A stretch of DNA of 64,000 nt from Bettongia penicillata ogilbyi (GCA_023548195.1 JAJHZJ010000221.1:1904001-1968000); one strand, 5' to 3'; shown: positions 11,823 to 24,118, counted from the stretch's first letter. Notes: generated from the sequence alone by a model not told the origin. Numbers and translations: made by a program.

Positions 11823-12639
11823 GAGTATCACTTAGGCAAAAGCAAGGAAAAATTAGTTTTGGACAGATCTGATGTTTAAAATCTAGGGGTATGGTTTGTG
11901 TCTAATGTAATTAGGGTTTCAGTTATGGGATTTCATTTATTTTTCAATCCTAAGTAATCTTCAGTTATTTACTTCAAATCATCAGAGCTTTGTGTGACTA
12001 GTGATGTTTTAATTCCATTTATTTTCTTATCATTTAACCCATACCTTGTTCCATTTATTTTGGATATTATTTCTTTCCAGAAACTTGGCACTAAAATTGT
12101 TTTAGCAAATACATTTTAGCACTGTTTTACCTATCATTTTCCTTGAGATTTGCCTCAGTGGATGTCTGTGGATGTGACTAAGAAGATTAGTATATTTAAT
12201 CGTAGTATACGCAGAGACAACTGCTTTTTTATTTTGAGCTTCAGATTTAGTTGATTTTCAGTTCAATTTTGCATGTTTTCATTGAGCCCTTACTATTGAT
12301 TAGCATCCATTGCATAGTTGTAGTGCCTGACTGAATAGCCCTTTTACTGGTGGCCTGTCAGAAAACTTTTTGTAAAATGAGACACTCCATTTCTGATTGT
12401 TATAAACCAGTCTGCTGTTCTTGTTGCTTTCTTTGTCCTATGAATTTATAGCTAGATCCTGTTTTGGGGGCGGTTTGTGCTTCAGAAATCTTTTCTGCCT
12501 AATATGCATGTTCCCCCGTAGTTTACCATAGTGAAATTGGCCTGATTATTCTGCTGTTTCTTATATTCATCATGGCATCATTGAGTTTGGAGTAAGTAAA
12601 ATGTCAATGCTGGTATTTTGTTTTGTTTTTCCTAGCACT
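11823..12639. other. Intron 1 sequence, no gene seen
   Basis: Unremarkable AT-rich sequence; no splice-flanked ORF or repeat recognised. Confidence 0.5.
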
Positions 12640-13060
12640 GATTATTGCTAGGCTTGCATAAAAGCAAGAACTCCAACATACGCAGGAGGACCTGCTATCA
12701 CAGGTTCTTTGATCTGCTTTTCTAAAAGGAAAGCAACTTTTTCGGGGTCAACAATCACTTTAATCAAGCACATATATCATTCATTTTTATTTCAGGGGAA
12801 AAAGTCAGCACCCTGAACTTCAGAGAAATCAAAATCAACTAACAGGGCTTCTAACTGCCTGACAGATCAAGACAGATAACTGTCTGACCATACATACAAA
12901 GCTACCGAGGAGAGAAGCACCGACATGGGTTTTCAGCACTGGGGGGCTCCTTAGTGGCTGCCCAGAGTCTTGTCTGGCCAAGCAAACATTTACAATGAGT
13001 AATCCCAAAAGTAAAAGATCCTTTTTCAGAGCCAGAGGGCATCACAGTCCTTGAGAATCA
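12640..13060 (-). mobile_element. LTR-like sequence (endogenous retrovirus family), antisense
   Basis: Read on the minus strand this has an LTR-like build: a GC-richer block with a C run (rc of ggggggctccttagtggctg near 12945) and then an AATAAA signal (rc of 12788-12793), followed by a downstream region. No internal retroviral genes are seen. A related sequence in the opposite orientation lies at 14060-14240. Boundaries are uncertain. Confidence 0.45.
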
Positions 13061-13269
13061 GTGCCTCATTAGAAAATTAACAAAAACCGTGGGCCTCCCC
13101 TAATCATGCTTTCCTGATATAGGCCAGGAAGAATCTTTAAACTCTCATAGTTACCATTACAGCTTGTTAAGTGTTGATATTGTTTGCCTTCATTTTTAGG
13201 AGTTCTCTGTTTTAGTAGAAAAATTGCTAGTCTTTCTCTGGGGAGACTGTCTTCTAGGGTCAGCACTGC

Positions 13270-13460
13270 CATTTACTGAGTACTTACTACCAAGTCAAAA
13301 AAAGGACTTAATAAAATTGCAATGTTATATTCGCTTAGTTCCACTGAGACTCACTGAAACCGAATGATTTGCGCAAGATCATATGTAGGTATCTTTGAAT
13401 TTAGATCCTCTTACTGCAAATGCTGCTTTTTCTATCATATCATGTAACTGCCTCATTTAT
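13270..13460 (-). mobile_element. Degenerate CORE-SINE
   Basis: Degraded antisense SINE: tttactgagtacttactacc, then atgatttgcgcaagatcata and a tail near 13400. Confidence 0.4.
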
Positions 13461-14059
13461 TTGTTTAATGAGAGAGTTGAACTAAGTGATCCCAACCTTC
13501 TAGTTCTAAAGTCATATAATTATAAATTGGGCATGACATCTATGGTAGATCTCACAACCCTATAGAGAGTTATATAAACTTTCTGAGATACATACCCCAA
13601 TTAGTAGAAAAATTTTAAATATACAATCCTAACATGTATATTTATTTATAAAATATACACATGTACTATGAGCAGTATCATCTCATGAAGCAGATAGAAG
13701 CAGTGGATGGTAAAATCCAACTTAAAGAAATGAATAATGTCTCTTGCCCAGATTTCAACATGTATTTAGATGAACATCTTTTAGAGTTTGTCTAACAGCA
13801 TGCATATATAGAAATGCACAATGAGTTGAACCCAGAATTGAACAGGAAGAAGAGAGCAGTGGTTTGAATTACTTGTGGAAAATCTCAGATTTCTTGATGG
13901 CCTCAGTTTTCCTTATCATTATAGCAGTGTTGGTATACTACAGGAAAAATTAGAATACAATAGTGTCTGAAGAATTAAAAATGATTATCACACAGAGAGC
14001 CCTGGAGAGGTGCATTGTGGGTGTGAGCAGGCTGTAACATGTGACCAGGGAGAGACTGA

Positions 14060-14240
14060 AAAATAGATGTGTAAAAAGTTACTACAGAATTGTTTGGGGG
14101 AGGCTTAGTTTTTGGGAGAAGGTTTGTGTGCCAGATGAGACTCTGGGAAGCCACTAAGAAACCCCCCAGCTTTGAATACCCAGATGTTGGTACTCTGTCT
14201 GTCTGGTAACTATCACAAAATAGTCAGAATGACAAGGGAC
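14060..14240 (+). mobile_element. LTR-like fragment, sense
   Basis: gccagatgagactctgggaa and agccactaagaaaccccc match the reverse complement of the 12640-13060 sequence over about 100 bp. It is the same repeat family in inverted orientation. Confidence 0.45.
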
Positions 14241-14319
14241 AGTCTAATGCAAGAACCCATCTTTGCAAACCAGTGTTCTCCTGGTACTACTGTATGGTTG
14301 AGGATGTCAGAATATCACC

Positions 14320-14397
14320 ATCTCTAAAGAATCAAAGTGATTGACCCAACCTGTGTTTGAAGAACTCTACTGAGAAGGAACTCACTATCTCCAGGGA
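14320..14397 (+). mobile_element. CR1/L3-like LINE fragment
   Basis: gtttgaagaactctactgag followed by aactcactatctcc, a signature of ancient CR1/L3 3' regions. Confidence 0.45.
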
Positions 14398-14515
14398 ATA
14401 CCTGAACAAATTGGGGTACATAGATATAGAAGAATATTACAGTTGTAAGAAACAAATATAAAGAATAAAGAAAAGAAATGGATGACTTACGTGAATTAAT
14501 ACAAAGTGCCGTAAG
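14398..14515 (+). mobile_element. L1 ORF2 extreme 3' fragment
   Basis: gaacaaattggggtacatag, then gaagaatattacagttgtaa and tacgtgaattaatacaaagt: the L1 ORF2 end and start of the 3'UTR. Confidence 0.65.
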
Positions 14516-15057
14516 TGGGACCAAGAGTCCCACAAAGATCTTCTTCCTCTCATCCAGAATTCTCTGCACTACAACAAAATGTTACAGACAACGTGTGATC
14601 ATAGCTATCCAACAATTTTTTACCTTATGGCATTTGAAATAGTAGTCAAGAAGTTGAGGCATCCGGTCAATTTCCGTAAAAACTTTCACAAATACTTTGG
14701 CCTGATCTGAAATAGCAAAATGAGGCAAATATGTATAGAAGGGTTAAAAGGTGTTCTATTACAAATAAAATTCAATATAAGAGGAATTTACCACTCCTCA
14801 ATGTAGACATAAAGATGTAAACTAATATTCTGAAGTTGTCACCCCACTTATGAATAAATTGACTTAATATAATCCAAAAAGTGAAGAAATTAGATTAGAT
14901 TACCTCTAAGGTTTCTTCCAGCTCTAAATCTATGTGTCTACGATCTTACTATTATTATTGACAATAAAAGTAATGAAAATAAATATGCAAAAGGCCAATG
15001 AAAAATAACTAATCATGTAATTAGAATATATGCAATGTATAGTTATGGATACTATAC
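14516..15057. other. Intron 1 sequence; minor SINE tail
   Basis: Mostly unrecognised AT-rich sequence. ggtttcttccagctctaaat near 14910 looks like the tail of a SINE. Confidence 0.4.
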
Positions 15058-15115
15058 CAATCAACAAGCATTTATTAAACACCAACTACATACCAATCAC
15101 CGCTTTCAGTGAGCA
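15058..15115 (-). mobile_element. L2 3' terminus (antisense)
   Basis: caatcaacaagcatttatta is the reverse complement of the L2 3' end. Confidence 0.7.
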
Positions 15116-15860
15116 ATGTTATATTTTATTTGAACAAACTATCAATTATACCAAAGTGAATTACATTGGTAGGCACAAGAAATCAGACTGCCACACAAAG
15201 ACTACCAAAAAATCTCCATGTCAAAATAGAAAAGCCTGTATAATTGTAATTATCAAACTTCGGCCAAAAGAAGAAATCTCCCACTTTCCTTGCTGTTAGT
15301 GTCTAGGACTATAGTAATAGGACTCTTAGTGTCAAAAACTGCACATACAATCAGACTTAGCTAATATGTTATATGGTCTGACTTAGCTAATATATCATTG
15401 TGCTGAACAGCTTTCTTCCTTTCTTTTTTTATCTTAGTTATGTAGAATATTTCTCTGGGTATAGAAGGGGGAAGAGATATATTTGAAAATGAAGGCTACA
15501 TTAAAAACAAAATGTCAATAATTTTGGAAGAGAGAATGACTTTCCCTGCGTATTACTCTCTGTGGCAGGATTAGGGTGTATGGGGTGTTCAGGTGGACTA
15601 GTACCCCAGGTGTGAAGGTTTGCTGAGCCCTTTTCAGGGTTGCTTATCCAACTTTGGTGTCTTTCTGTCCCCCAAATCTCACCTGTGGCTCCAAAAGACT
15701 GTGGTATGTGCAGTGGCTACACCCTGATAAACTGTCTCAGCAGTTGAACTAAAAACTAGGTGGAGGGTAACTGGTAGGCTTCAAATCCATTGGTGAGTTA
15801 GGAGGATGTCTACCGCAAGCAGCTGAAGACTTTCTTTAGTAGAAAAGACAAATTAGAACA
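15116..15860. other. Intron 1 sequence, unassigned
   Basis: Includes a short direct repeat (agacttagctaatatgttat and tgacttagctaatatatcat near 15353-15396) and a GC-richer stretch at 15540-15800 that I could not assign; it may be an old LTR. Confidence 0.4.
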
Positions 15861-16120
15861 TTTTTTTTCCCCAGAGACCTTGGAGATAGCTGAAGTAAAC
15901 ACTGAGGATGTTTAGCACTTGGCCAGACATTAGAGCAACCTAGGCCATCCACTGCTTCTCGGGACATCACCAATTTCCCTGACTTTTGTCTTGCCACTGG
16001 ATTTCGATGACACTGGAAGGGAGAATGAAGATGAAGGCTTTGTACAGCTCTGCCTCACGCATAAGTCAAGATATCATCCTGCGATGCCATTGGCTCTCTT
16101 CAAACATGAAGAATAACAAC
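15861..16120 (+). mobile_element. Marsupial RTE-type SINE
   Basis: ccagagaccttggagatagc, then ttgacttttgtcttgcca-like and acagctctgcctcacgcata, ending ttcaaacatgaagaataaca. The tail matches the one on the LINE fragment at 38031, as expected for a SINE mobilised by that LINE. This family is frequent in marsupial genomes. Confidence 0.7.
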
Positions 16121-17079
16121 ATGGCAGGATTAGCATCTTCACTGTTACACTTGACTACGTATCTAATAAATAGCTCTAAGATATTTTTAAAAAGGAAAAA
16201 AAGAATTGTGTGATAGATACTGAGTATGAGATGGTCATGTAACAGAAACAAAGGCTCATCTGTTGATAACCAAAGTGTACCACTAGTACCATCCCAATGT
16301 CAGGAGAAAGTCTCTTAACATGTGGAATGCACTTCCTATGCCAAACATTTGTTTAAGAATGTGGACAAAAATCTCACAGGACAGACAGGAAAACAGGAGT
16401 GTATCGTCTGCATCATTGGAGGCACAATTCCCACTTCTGTCCCAACCAACCACTGCTGCTAAAGTCGATGAGGTCATCAAGAGATCCCCGTGTGTTACAG
16501 AAGCTGCTATTCCACTATATCGTGCACATTATTTAAATGCACAAAAGACATTTTTAAATAATAGAATTTAAAGATGGCAAGCTCAAAATATTTTATTTGA
16601 ATAACTATACAAACCCCCTTTTGCTTCTCCTAAAATATTAACAGTATTTTTAAGGGGAACAGTGTGATTTGGGTATACAATCTTTTTTATTTCTTTGTTT
16701 TATCTGTGTTACATTACCTGAGTGGTGTGGAAGACTTGTAAATTGTTTACTAATTCATTATCCATTCAGTTTGGTTAGTATGAATGATCAAGCAGGTGAA
16801 TTTCTTAAGTACTTTTTATTGAAAGTTGCATAACATAAATAATATGTTGTACTAGCTTTTCAACAGATGTTATTTTTTTTATAGTACAAAAACAAAAGTT
16901 AATTGTTTCTGTTCTTTACTGAGTAGAAAGTTTTCACTTGTAAGCCATTCTTCCATTTTTTTAGTGGTTCTACTTAGTGGGTAGTATTATACCTTAAATA
17001 TCCTATTAGATTTATGAAATAAATATATACATATATTAGATTATAAAAATCCTATCAGATTTGTTTTTATTAATTGTTT
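16121..17079. other. Intron 1 sequence with an unassigned ORF-like block
   Basis: 16318-16570 is open in at least one frame (starts MWNALPMPNICLRMWTKISQ) and another frame gives a cysteine-containing reading, but neither is recognised. It may be a transposon or retrocopy piece. The rest is AT-rich and featureless. Confidence 0.35.
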
Positions 17080-17570
17080 TTTTCTGTGAGTAGGAGGAAC
17101 AGCAAGAAGGCCGGTTTGGTTTGAACTGTTGAGTAATGCAAGAAGGGAGGGAGTAATATATAGTAAGGCTTGGGACAGGCTTTGGATTTTAAAGGCCTAA
17201 AGAAGAGTTTATATTTTATACCAGTAATGTACTAGGAACCATTGGTGTTTACTGAAGGGGAATGGTGATGGTCAGACCTACACATTAGGAAAATAGCTTT
17301 GGTGGGTGTCTAAAAGATGAATTGGGGGAGGAGAGTCTTGAGGAAGAGACAAGCAGAGAAGTTGTTGTCCAGTGAGAGATGATGAGCATCTAAACTAGAA
17401 TGGTGACTGTGCCGGTGGGCAGGAAACGATGCAACAGGTATTGTGGGGGTAGAAATAGCAAGATTTGAACTGATTGTATATGTGAGGTAAGGAAAATTGA
17501 GGAGTTAAGGATAATACAAATGTTGGGAACCTCATGAGTAACGTGGGAGAGAAAAGATAGTGTAATGAGA
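17080..17570 (-). mobile_element. L2 fragment (antisense)
   Basis: Purine-rich antisense L2: aacagcaagaaggccggttt, gtgagagatgatgagcatct, gaatggtgactgtgcc-like, gtagaaatagcaagatttga, all in L2 antisense order. Confidence 0.7.
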
Positions 17571-17609
17571 TCTGCAATACAGATTGCAACCCATCTATGG
17601 AACTGTAAA

Positions 17610-17785
17610 CTTAGAGGTAGTTTAAACCTTAGAGGGCATCAAGTCCAGCCTTGTTTGACAGATGAGAAACTGAGGCACAGAGAGGTGAAGTGACTTTTTT
17701 CAGGATCACACAACTAGTAAAAAAAAAAGTCTGGGGCAGTATTTGAGCTCATTCTTGCTTGTCTTGTATTACTTTGTCCCACTCA
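17610..17785 (-). mobile_element. MIR-like SINE (antisense)
   Basis: cagatgagaaactgaggcac and agaggtgaagtgactttttt followed by atcacacaactagtaa, the MIR core in reverse. Confidence 0.8.
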
Positions 17786-18149
17786 AAAAGAAAAGGGGAT
17801 GATGGGGTTTACTAACCATTCCCTATCCCTAGAATTCCTGCAAAAGCCACAAGATTTGTCGGTCTGAGGAGAAGTTTTCTTAGTGGCTTTTGTACAGTTG
17901 ATCCTGTGGGTACTTGTGTAGATTATACTTATCTTCAGGAGCCAGTGCCCAACACAGAGGATTGGGTCAGGGTGGGGAGTGAGGGTTGGAAGGTTGGGAG
18001 TTTTTTTTACAGTACAGGAACAGAGTTGGCGAGTGTTAAGGGGAAGAGTGAAAAGCAGCTATTGTCTTGTTGGAAACAAACCCTCACCCCCAGCTGTCCA
18101 TCAAGGGGAGGATGGGTTGGTCCTATATATCCCTAGCCAGGACTTTTTC
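17786..18149. other. Intron 1 sequence, no gene seen
   Basis: G-rich 17930-18010 and C-rich 18080-18110 stretches, no repeat recognised. Confidence 0.4.
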
Positions 18150-20375
18150 TTTTCTTTCTTTCTTTAAAATCTCTTTGACATAAAGACCCAGTAGTGGTAT
18201 GACTGGATCAAAGGATAGAAACAGTTTTATAGCCTTTTGGGCAAATTGCTCTCCCAAATGATTGGATCAGTTCACAACTACCAATAGTGCATTAGTGTCT
18301 TGATTTTTCCACATCCATTCCAACATTTGCTGTTTTCCATTTCTGTCATATTAACCAATCTGATAGGTGTGAGGTGGAATCTCACCAGTGGTTTTAATTT
18401 GCATTCCTCTAATCTGTAGTTATTGAGAGCATTTTTTCATGTAACTATCAAAAGCTTGATTATTTCTTCTGAAAACTGCTTGTTCGTATCCTTCGACCAT
18501 TTATCAATTGAAAGATGACTTATATTCTTGTAAATTTGACTCCGTTCTCGACATTCTCATCAAAGGAACTTGCTGCAAAAATCCCATTCTAGTTTTCCTG
18601 CTTTCTACTGATTGCACTGTTTTTGTTCCTACAAAAGCCCTTTAACTTAATGCAATCAAAACCACTCATTCCATATCCTTTTTGGTCACAGATTCCTCCC
18701 CCATCCATGGATCCAACAGGCAAAGTATTCCATGCTCCCCTAACTTGCCTATAATAGCCTTCATCATCACCACCACCACCATCACCACCACCACCACCAC
18801 CCTGGCTTCAGGTTATATACCCACCTCTTTCCCACCCTGTCATCATGTGAGATGTTGGTCCATACCCAGACCCTGTCTAACCACCCTCCAGCCCCACAGT
18901 AGTCCCTGTAATACAGTGAGTTCCTGTACCAAAAGCCTGGATCCTGGGACAGTCCAACCCCAGACTACCATCGTCATCTACCATTGTGCACTGTACCCAG
19001 TCCACTCTACCAGTCCACCACTTTCCCTCTAAGCTAGTACCAGATTGCCTCAATAACTACTTCCTTATGATACAGCTTGAGATCTGGTACTGCTAGGGCA
19101 CTTTCTTTCACATTTTTTTTTTTATTGATTCCTTTGATATTCTTGACCTTTAGTCTTCCAGATGGATTTTATTTATTTATTTATTTGTGGTTCTGTAAAA
19201 TAATTTTTGGGTAGTTTGGTATGTACTGAATAAGTAAATTAATTCAGGTAGAATTGCCATTTTTATCATATTGCCTCAGCCTACCCGTGAACAAATAATA
19301 GTTCTACAGTTGTTTAGATCTGACTTGATTGTGTGAAAAGTTTGTCTTGGCAGGTAAGCTTCCAAGTATTTTATGTTGTCTGCAGTTATTTTAAATGGAA
19401 TTTCTTTTCCTAGCTTTTGCCTACTGGACTTTGTTTGTAATATATGGAAATGCCGATGATTTACATGTGTTTGTTTCATATCCTGAAACTTTGTTGAAGT
19501 TATTTCAAATATTTTTTAGTTGACTCTCTAGGATACCATCATATCATCTGCAAAAAGGTATTTTTTTCCCTCGTTGCTTGTTCTAATTCTTTTAATTTTG
19601 TTTTCTTAGTGCTATAGCTAGCATTTCTAGTATTATATTGAATAATATGGTATTAATGGGCATGTTTTACCCTGATCTTATTGGAAAAGCTTCTGGTGTA
19701 TTCTTATTATAGGTGATGTTTGCTGATGACTTTAGATAAATACTGCTTATTTTAAGGAAAGCTCCATTCTTCTGCTTTCTAGAGTTTTTAGTAGGAATGA
19801 ATATTATATTTTATCAAAAGCTTTTTCTGTATCTGTTGAAATAATCATATGATTTTTGTTGGTTTTGTTATGAATATGATCAGTTACACTGATAATTTTC
19901 CTAATATTGAACCAGCCCTGCATTCCTGGTATAAATCCTACTTGGTCATAGTGTATGATTTTGGTGATGTATGGCTAATGTCCTTACTAGTATTTCATTT
20001 TAAAATTTTCCAGCAGTATTCAAATTGGTCTATAGTTTTCCTTCTTTGTTTTAGCTCTTCCTGGTTTAGGTATCAACACCATATTTGGAATTTGGTAGGA
20101 CTCCTTCTTTACCTGTTTTCCCATATAGTTTATATAGTATTGGAATTAATTCTTCCTCAAATGTTTGGTAGAATTCACTTGTAAATCCATCTGGTCCTGG
20201 GGATTCTTGGAATGGGGGCAGGGGAGAGCTCGTTTTTGGCTTGCTCAATTTCTTTTTCTAATATAGGGTTATTTAAGTATTCTATTTCCTCTTCTGTTAA
20301 TCTGGGCAATTCATGTTTTTGTATTGGTAATTTAATCTTAGAAAATTCTCTGAGGTCACCCAGAAGTTTACTTAT
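18150..20375 (-). mobile_element. L1 ORF2 (RT to C-terminus), antisense
   Basis: One long degenerate copy. On the minus strand the RT start reads [20 protein letters not shown] (about 20215-20150), preceded by [20 protein letters not shown] (about 20310-20250). The thumb and C-terminal parts follow toward 18150 (tatccttcgaccatttatca at 18488 and cagtctgat-like blocks). Many frameshifts and stops occur, and the endonuclease is missing. A CCA/ATC microsatellite at 18761 lies inside it. Confidence 0.85.
18761..18802. repeat. (CCA)n/(ATC)n microsatellite
   Basis: About 42 bp of ATC and ACC triplets, inside the antisense L1. Confidence 0.9.
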
Positions 20376-20459
20376 GATCATATGAGTAATATTTGTCAGA
20401 GGTAGACTTGAACCTAGGACTTTATTGAATCCAAGGCCAGCTGTTTATATACTATATAT
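20376..20459 (-). mobile_element. SINE fragment (antisense)
   Basis: acttgaacctaggactttat with caaggccagctgtttatata resembles the tRNA-like head of CORE-SINEs in reverse. Confidence 0.4.
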
Positions 20460-22990
20460 TATACTGATCTGTCATCTGTTTTATTGCTTCTGTCTTCAGG
20501 CCTCCTGTATCATACTTCTATTCACCCTCACAGAGGCAGAACTTTCCTCTTTATTTGAGAAAACTGAGCCATTCCCTGTGAGTTCCTTCATTCTCTTCTT
20601 CTCAAAAGCCCTTGACTTCATCTCCTATTATTTCCTGCGTTACCTTAGTCTCTGGTGAAGTAGCCCTTCTCACGAAGGCCAAGCTCCGATGAATAGGCTT
20701 GAGTTAAAAATTCTTCCCAACCTCTCAGCAGATTCCCCATTCATTCATCCTTTCTGTTTACCCTACGTACTGGTTTCCTTCCATGTTGTCTACAAAATCA
20801 CCTCTCTCTCTTATCCTTAAAAATACCCTCGCAATACTCTATATATAATCTACCTCAAGATGTTTTCCTATATTTGTCTTCCCCTTTTCCATTGAACTCC
20901 TAGAAAAAAGTTAATCATACTATCACTTTCTTTCACACATTTTTCAATCTTTTGTAGTCTCTTCTGGCTTCATTCAGAAAAAATTGTTCTCTCTAGACCT
21001 GCCCTTGAAGTCTTGATTGCCAAACTTTTGGCGTTTTCTCAGGCCTCTTACTTTTTCACCTTTCTAAAATGAGTGTTACTTTTGTCTGCCCTCTTCTTCT
21101 CGGTTCTGTTTCCTCTCTGGGGTTGTGTGGTGCTATTTTCTTGGTTGTTTTCCTACCTACCTGACTGCTTCTTCTCAAACTCCTTCACTGGGACATGATT
21201 CATATACAGTAGAAACTTGTTTACAAATTTAATTCATTCTGAAATTCTGTTCATGATGCTATTTGTTTGTATTGCAAAGCAAATCTTCCCGTAGCAAATA
21301 ATGTAAAGTCAGATAATAGGTACCACATCCCCAAAAATATTCATATGAAAATAATTATTTGTAATTCTAAGTAAGTTTTTTTGTCCCTAATGCACCTGAA
21401 ATACAATAGCAATGATTAGTACACAATATAAACCGAAAATAAAAGAAATTAACCTGCACTCTACCTTTGAGAAGAGTTGTGGCTAGCATGAGGGAGACGC
21501 GAGGGAGGCACAGAGGAAGGGAAGATTGTAGATGAAAACTGGGAATAAAACCATGAAAGGTCGGTCCTGCGCACGCTGTTTCCACGCTTCTCAAGGGTAC
21601 CTTTTTCATTTCCAGTGTAATAGTCTCCTTCTTTCCACCTTCCTTTTCGGTCTTCTTCATTGGGTCCATTGTTATAAATGTTGCTGTAGAACACGGTACT
21701 GCCGTACACTTTTACACAAAACACTGTTCTATGTACGCAAACACGTGTGAACACACTTGTAATGGTACTGTTAAGAGTGAGCTATGCCGTCTTCAATGCC
21801 TGATGAGACCAGTTAGGTGATAACACTGTTCCTTTGAAAGCAAAAAACCAAAACCCAAACCCATTGCCCTGCTTGAGCGTCATGCCTTTGCGAGCTGTTC
21901 AAGTCCAAACGTGATCTTCATACTGCAAATGTTTGTTTGTCCAGTGAGATAAAATTTGCGAAAAGTATTTCCGTGTCCAGCAAAGCATGCGTAAAAACAG
22001 GTTATTCATGAACCGAGGTTCTGCTGTAATGCTCTCCAGCGGGCTATTTGCTATGGCTGCACCCTACAGTTCTATCCTGGGCCTTCTGTTCTGTTGTCTC
22101 AGAAGTATCTCATCAGCTCCTATTTATTTGTTTCTCATTTCTATGTAATGTAAATGACTCCTGGATCTATATAACCAGCCGTAGAATTGTTTCTGAGTCC
22201 CAGCCATTTATTAACAACTGCTTTTTGAACATTCAAACTTGATGTCCTGGATACAGCAAACATACACCTGTCCAAAATGCAATCTACTCATTTTCCATAC
22301 TTAGCCATTTCTGTCAAGGGCACCACTAATCTTCCATTCACCAGATTTCTTATCTTCATTGTCATCTTCCTTCCCACTCACCCCCTACATCCAGTCATTT
22401 GACAGATCTTGACATTTCTGCCTTCGTGATCTTGTTTTGAGTTTGTCCACTTTTCTCAACTCACAAAAAGCCACTGTCCTTATTCAGGTTTTCATCACCT
22501 TTCACTGGGATCACTACAGTGGCTTCCTATTTGGTCTCCTTGCCTTAAATTTCTCCTTAATGTAATCTACGTTTCCTGTACTTGACCCATGCTGTTTTCC
22601 TGAATTGAAGGTATGACTATGTATTCCCTATTCAGCAAGCTCCAGTGTCTTTCTAGTACCAGTCAGTGCTCAAATATAAACTGTTTGATATTTAAATTCC
22701 TTCACAACTTAGCCTCTTACCTGTCTTTTGCAGCCTTATCTCCACTTTGCTCCCTTTCACACTTCCTACCTTCCAGCCAAAAAAGCCTGAACTCAAGTGC
22801 CATATTCTGCATGAAGTCCTTTTTAATCCTCTGTTATTAGTATCTTCCCTTAAAATTATCTTTTGTCTCTTTTGTATATGCTACCCTCTGTCATGGAGAG
22901 AAGCGGACATATTCTTCACTTCTGTCTTTGTAGCTCCAGTTTCTAGCGCACAAGAAGCTTCATAAGTGCTTGCTGGTTAATTGGAACAAT
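20460..22990 (+). mobile_element. L2 element, split by a mariner insertion
   Basis: Long sense L2. Part one, 20460-21206, covers ORF2 upstream of and into the RT (ttctggcttcattcagaaaa near 20963, tgattgccaaacttttggcg near 21015). Part two, 22027-22990, resumes with cagttctatcctgggccttc and passes actcctggatctatataacc, tcatcacctttcactgggat and caacttagcctcttacctgt to the 3' terminus gtgcttgctggttaattgga. Frames are broken. Confidence 0.8.
21207..22026. mobile_element. Mariner/Tigger-type DNA transposon, 820 bp
   Basis: It begins cagtagaaacttgtttac and ends tgaaccgaggttctgctg. The ends are imperfect inverted repeats (CAGTAGAAACTTG against CAGCAGAACCTCG), and TA flanks each side (21205-21206 and 22027-22028), the mariner-superfamily target. 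It sits inside an L2 copy whose two halves continue on each side. No transposase domain is legible, so it is non-autonomous or decayed. The interior is GC-richer than the surroundings, with several CpGs. Confidence 0.8.
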
Positions 22991-23014
22991 GACTGGCTCA
23001 GTGTAGGCCCTGTC

Positions 23015-23260
23015 TTGTGTTAGAAATAGCCTGGTGAAGTGGAAGGAGCATTGTATTTATAGTAAGAGGATCCCACTTTGATTCTTCTCAGCTCCTTTGT
23101 TAATACTTTGGTGACCGTAGCCAAATTATTCTACCTCTCCAGTCCTTAGTGTTTACTCATAGAGTTTACTTACTAGTTTACTCATTAGTGTAAATTGAGA
23201 AGATTTAGACTAGCTTACTTATGAGTCCCTTTCAGTTCTAAATCTCTGATCTTCCTAAAG
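23015..23260 (+). mobile_element. Degenerate CORE-SINE
   Basis: gaagtggaaggagcattgta, then gccaaattattctacctctc and a tail ccctttcagttctaaatctc. Confidence 0.5.
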
Positions 23261-23430
23261 ATTTTTTTGCTATAATTTTTATGATCCTGTGACTTTATAT
23301 ACATTCTTGACTGCCCACATGTTTGACCACTTTGGGACATAAAGGAAACTAACTGTAGTTATTTTCATGTCCAAATCAGTACAATAAGCATTTACTAATC
23401 AAGTATTTGTTCAGTGCTTCCTCTGTTACA

Positions 23431-23680
23431 GGAGGCAGTTAGGTGGGACAGTGGGTAGCGCAGTGGGCCTGGAGACGGCAATACCTGAATTCAAATGCTG
23501 TCTTAGACACAAGCTGATGACTCTTTAACAAATCACTTAACCTTTCTTTGCCTCAGCAGTAGAATGAGGTTAATAATTGTACCTGTCTCATAGGGTTGTT
23601 AAGAGGAGCTATCTGTAAAGTGTTTACCATAGTGCCTAATACATATTAGGCACTATGTAAATGCTTCTTTCTTCTCCCAT
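23431..23680 (+). mobile_element. CORE-SINE, near full length
   Basis: Head aggtgggacagtgggtagcg, B-box-like region at 23490, cacttaacctttctttgcct, catagggttgttaagaggag and a tail with a near-perfect palindrome at 23628-23657. Confidence 0.75.
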
Positions 23681-24118
23681 GCCCACCTCTCTCCCCTTCC
23701 TAGGCCCTAGAAATATTAATGTGCAAGATACTGAGGATATAAAGTCAAGTCAAACAGTCTCTCCCCTTAAAGAATTTAAATTCTGCTATATGTCTTCTTC
23801 CTTATGTACTTCCCATAACATGTTTTCAACTTTTAGAATGTCTTAGAGACTTTTGGTGGTCATAACCTGTTGAGTTGAAAGAGTATCCAGGTTTCTTTAA
23901 ATGTATTCTGATCTTTGTTGGTTGTCATCAGAGATTGATTAAGAAAAGACCTATTGTACAATTTGACCTCAACCCAGATCAGACCAAATAAATGAAATAA
24001 TAAACACATTGGTGTGATTCTTGGTACAGCCAAATTGTAGTCTCCAGACTCCACTTGTTTTCCCCTTAAAATTTTGTTCTATATCTGACCATCCTTTCCG
24101 AGTTACACTGATGATTTT

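Noticed and set aside
18682..19032. Threonine-rich 116-residue ORF
   Set aside because: Driven by a CCA/ATC microsatellite inside an antisense L1.
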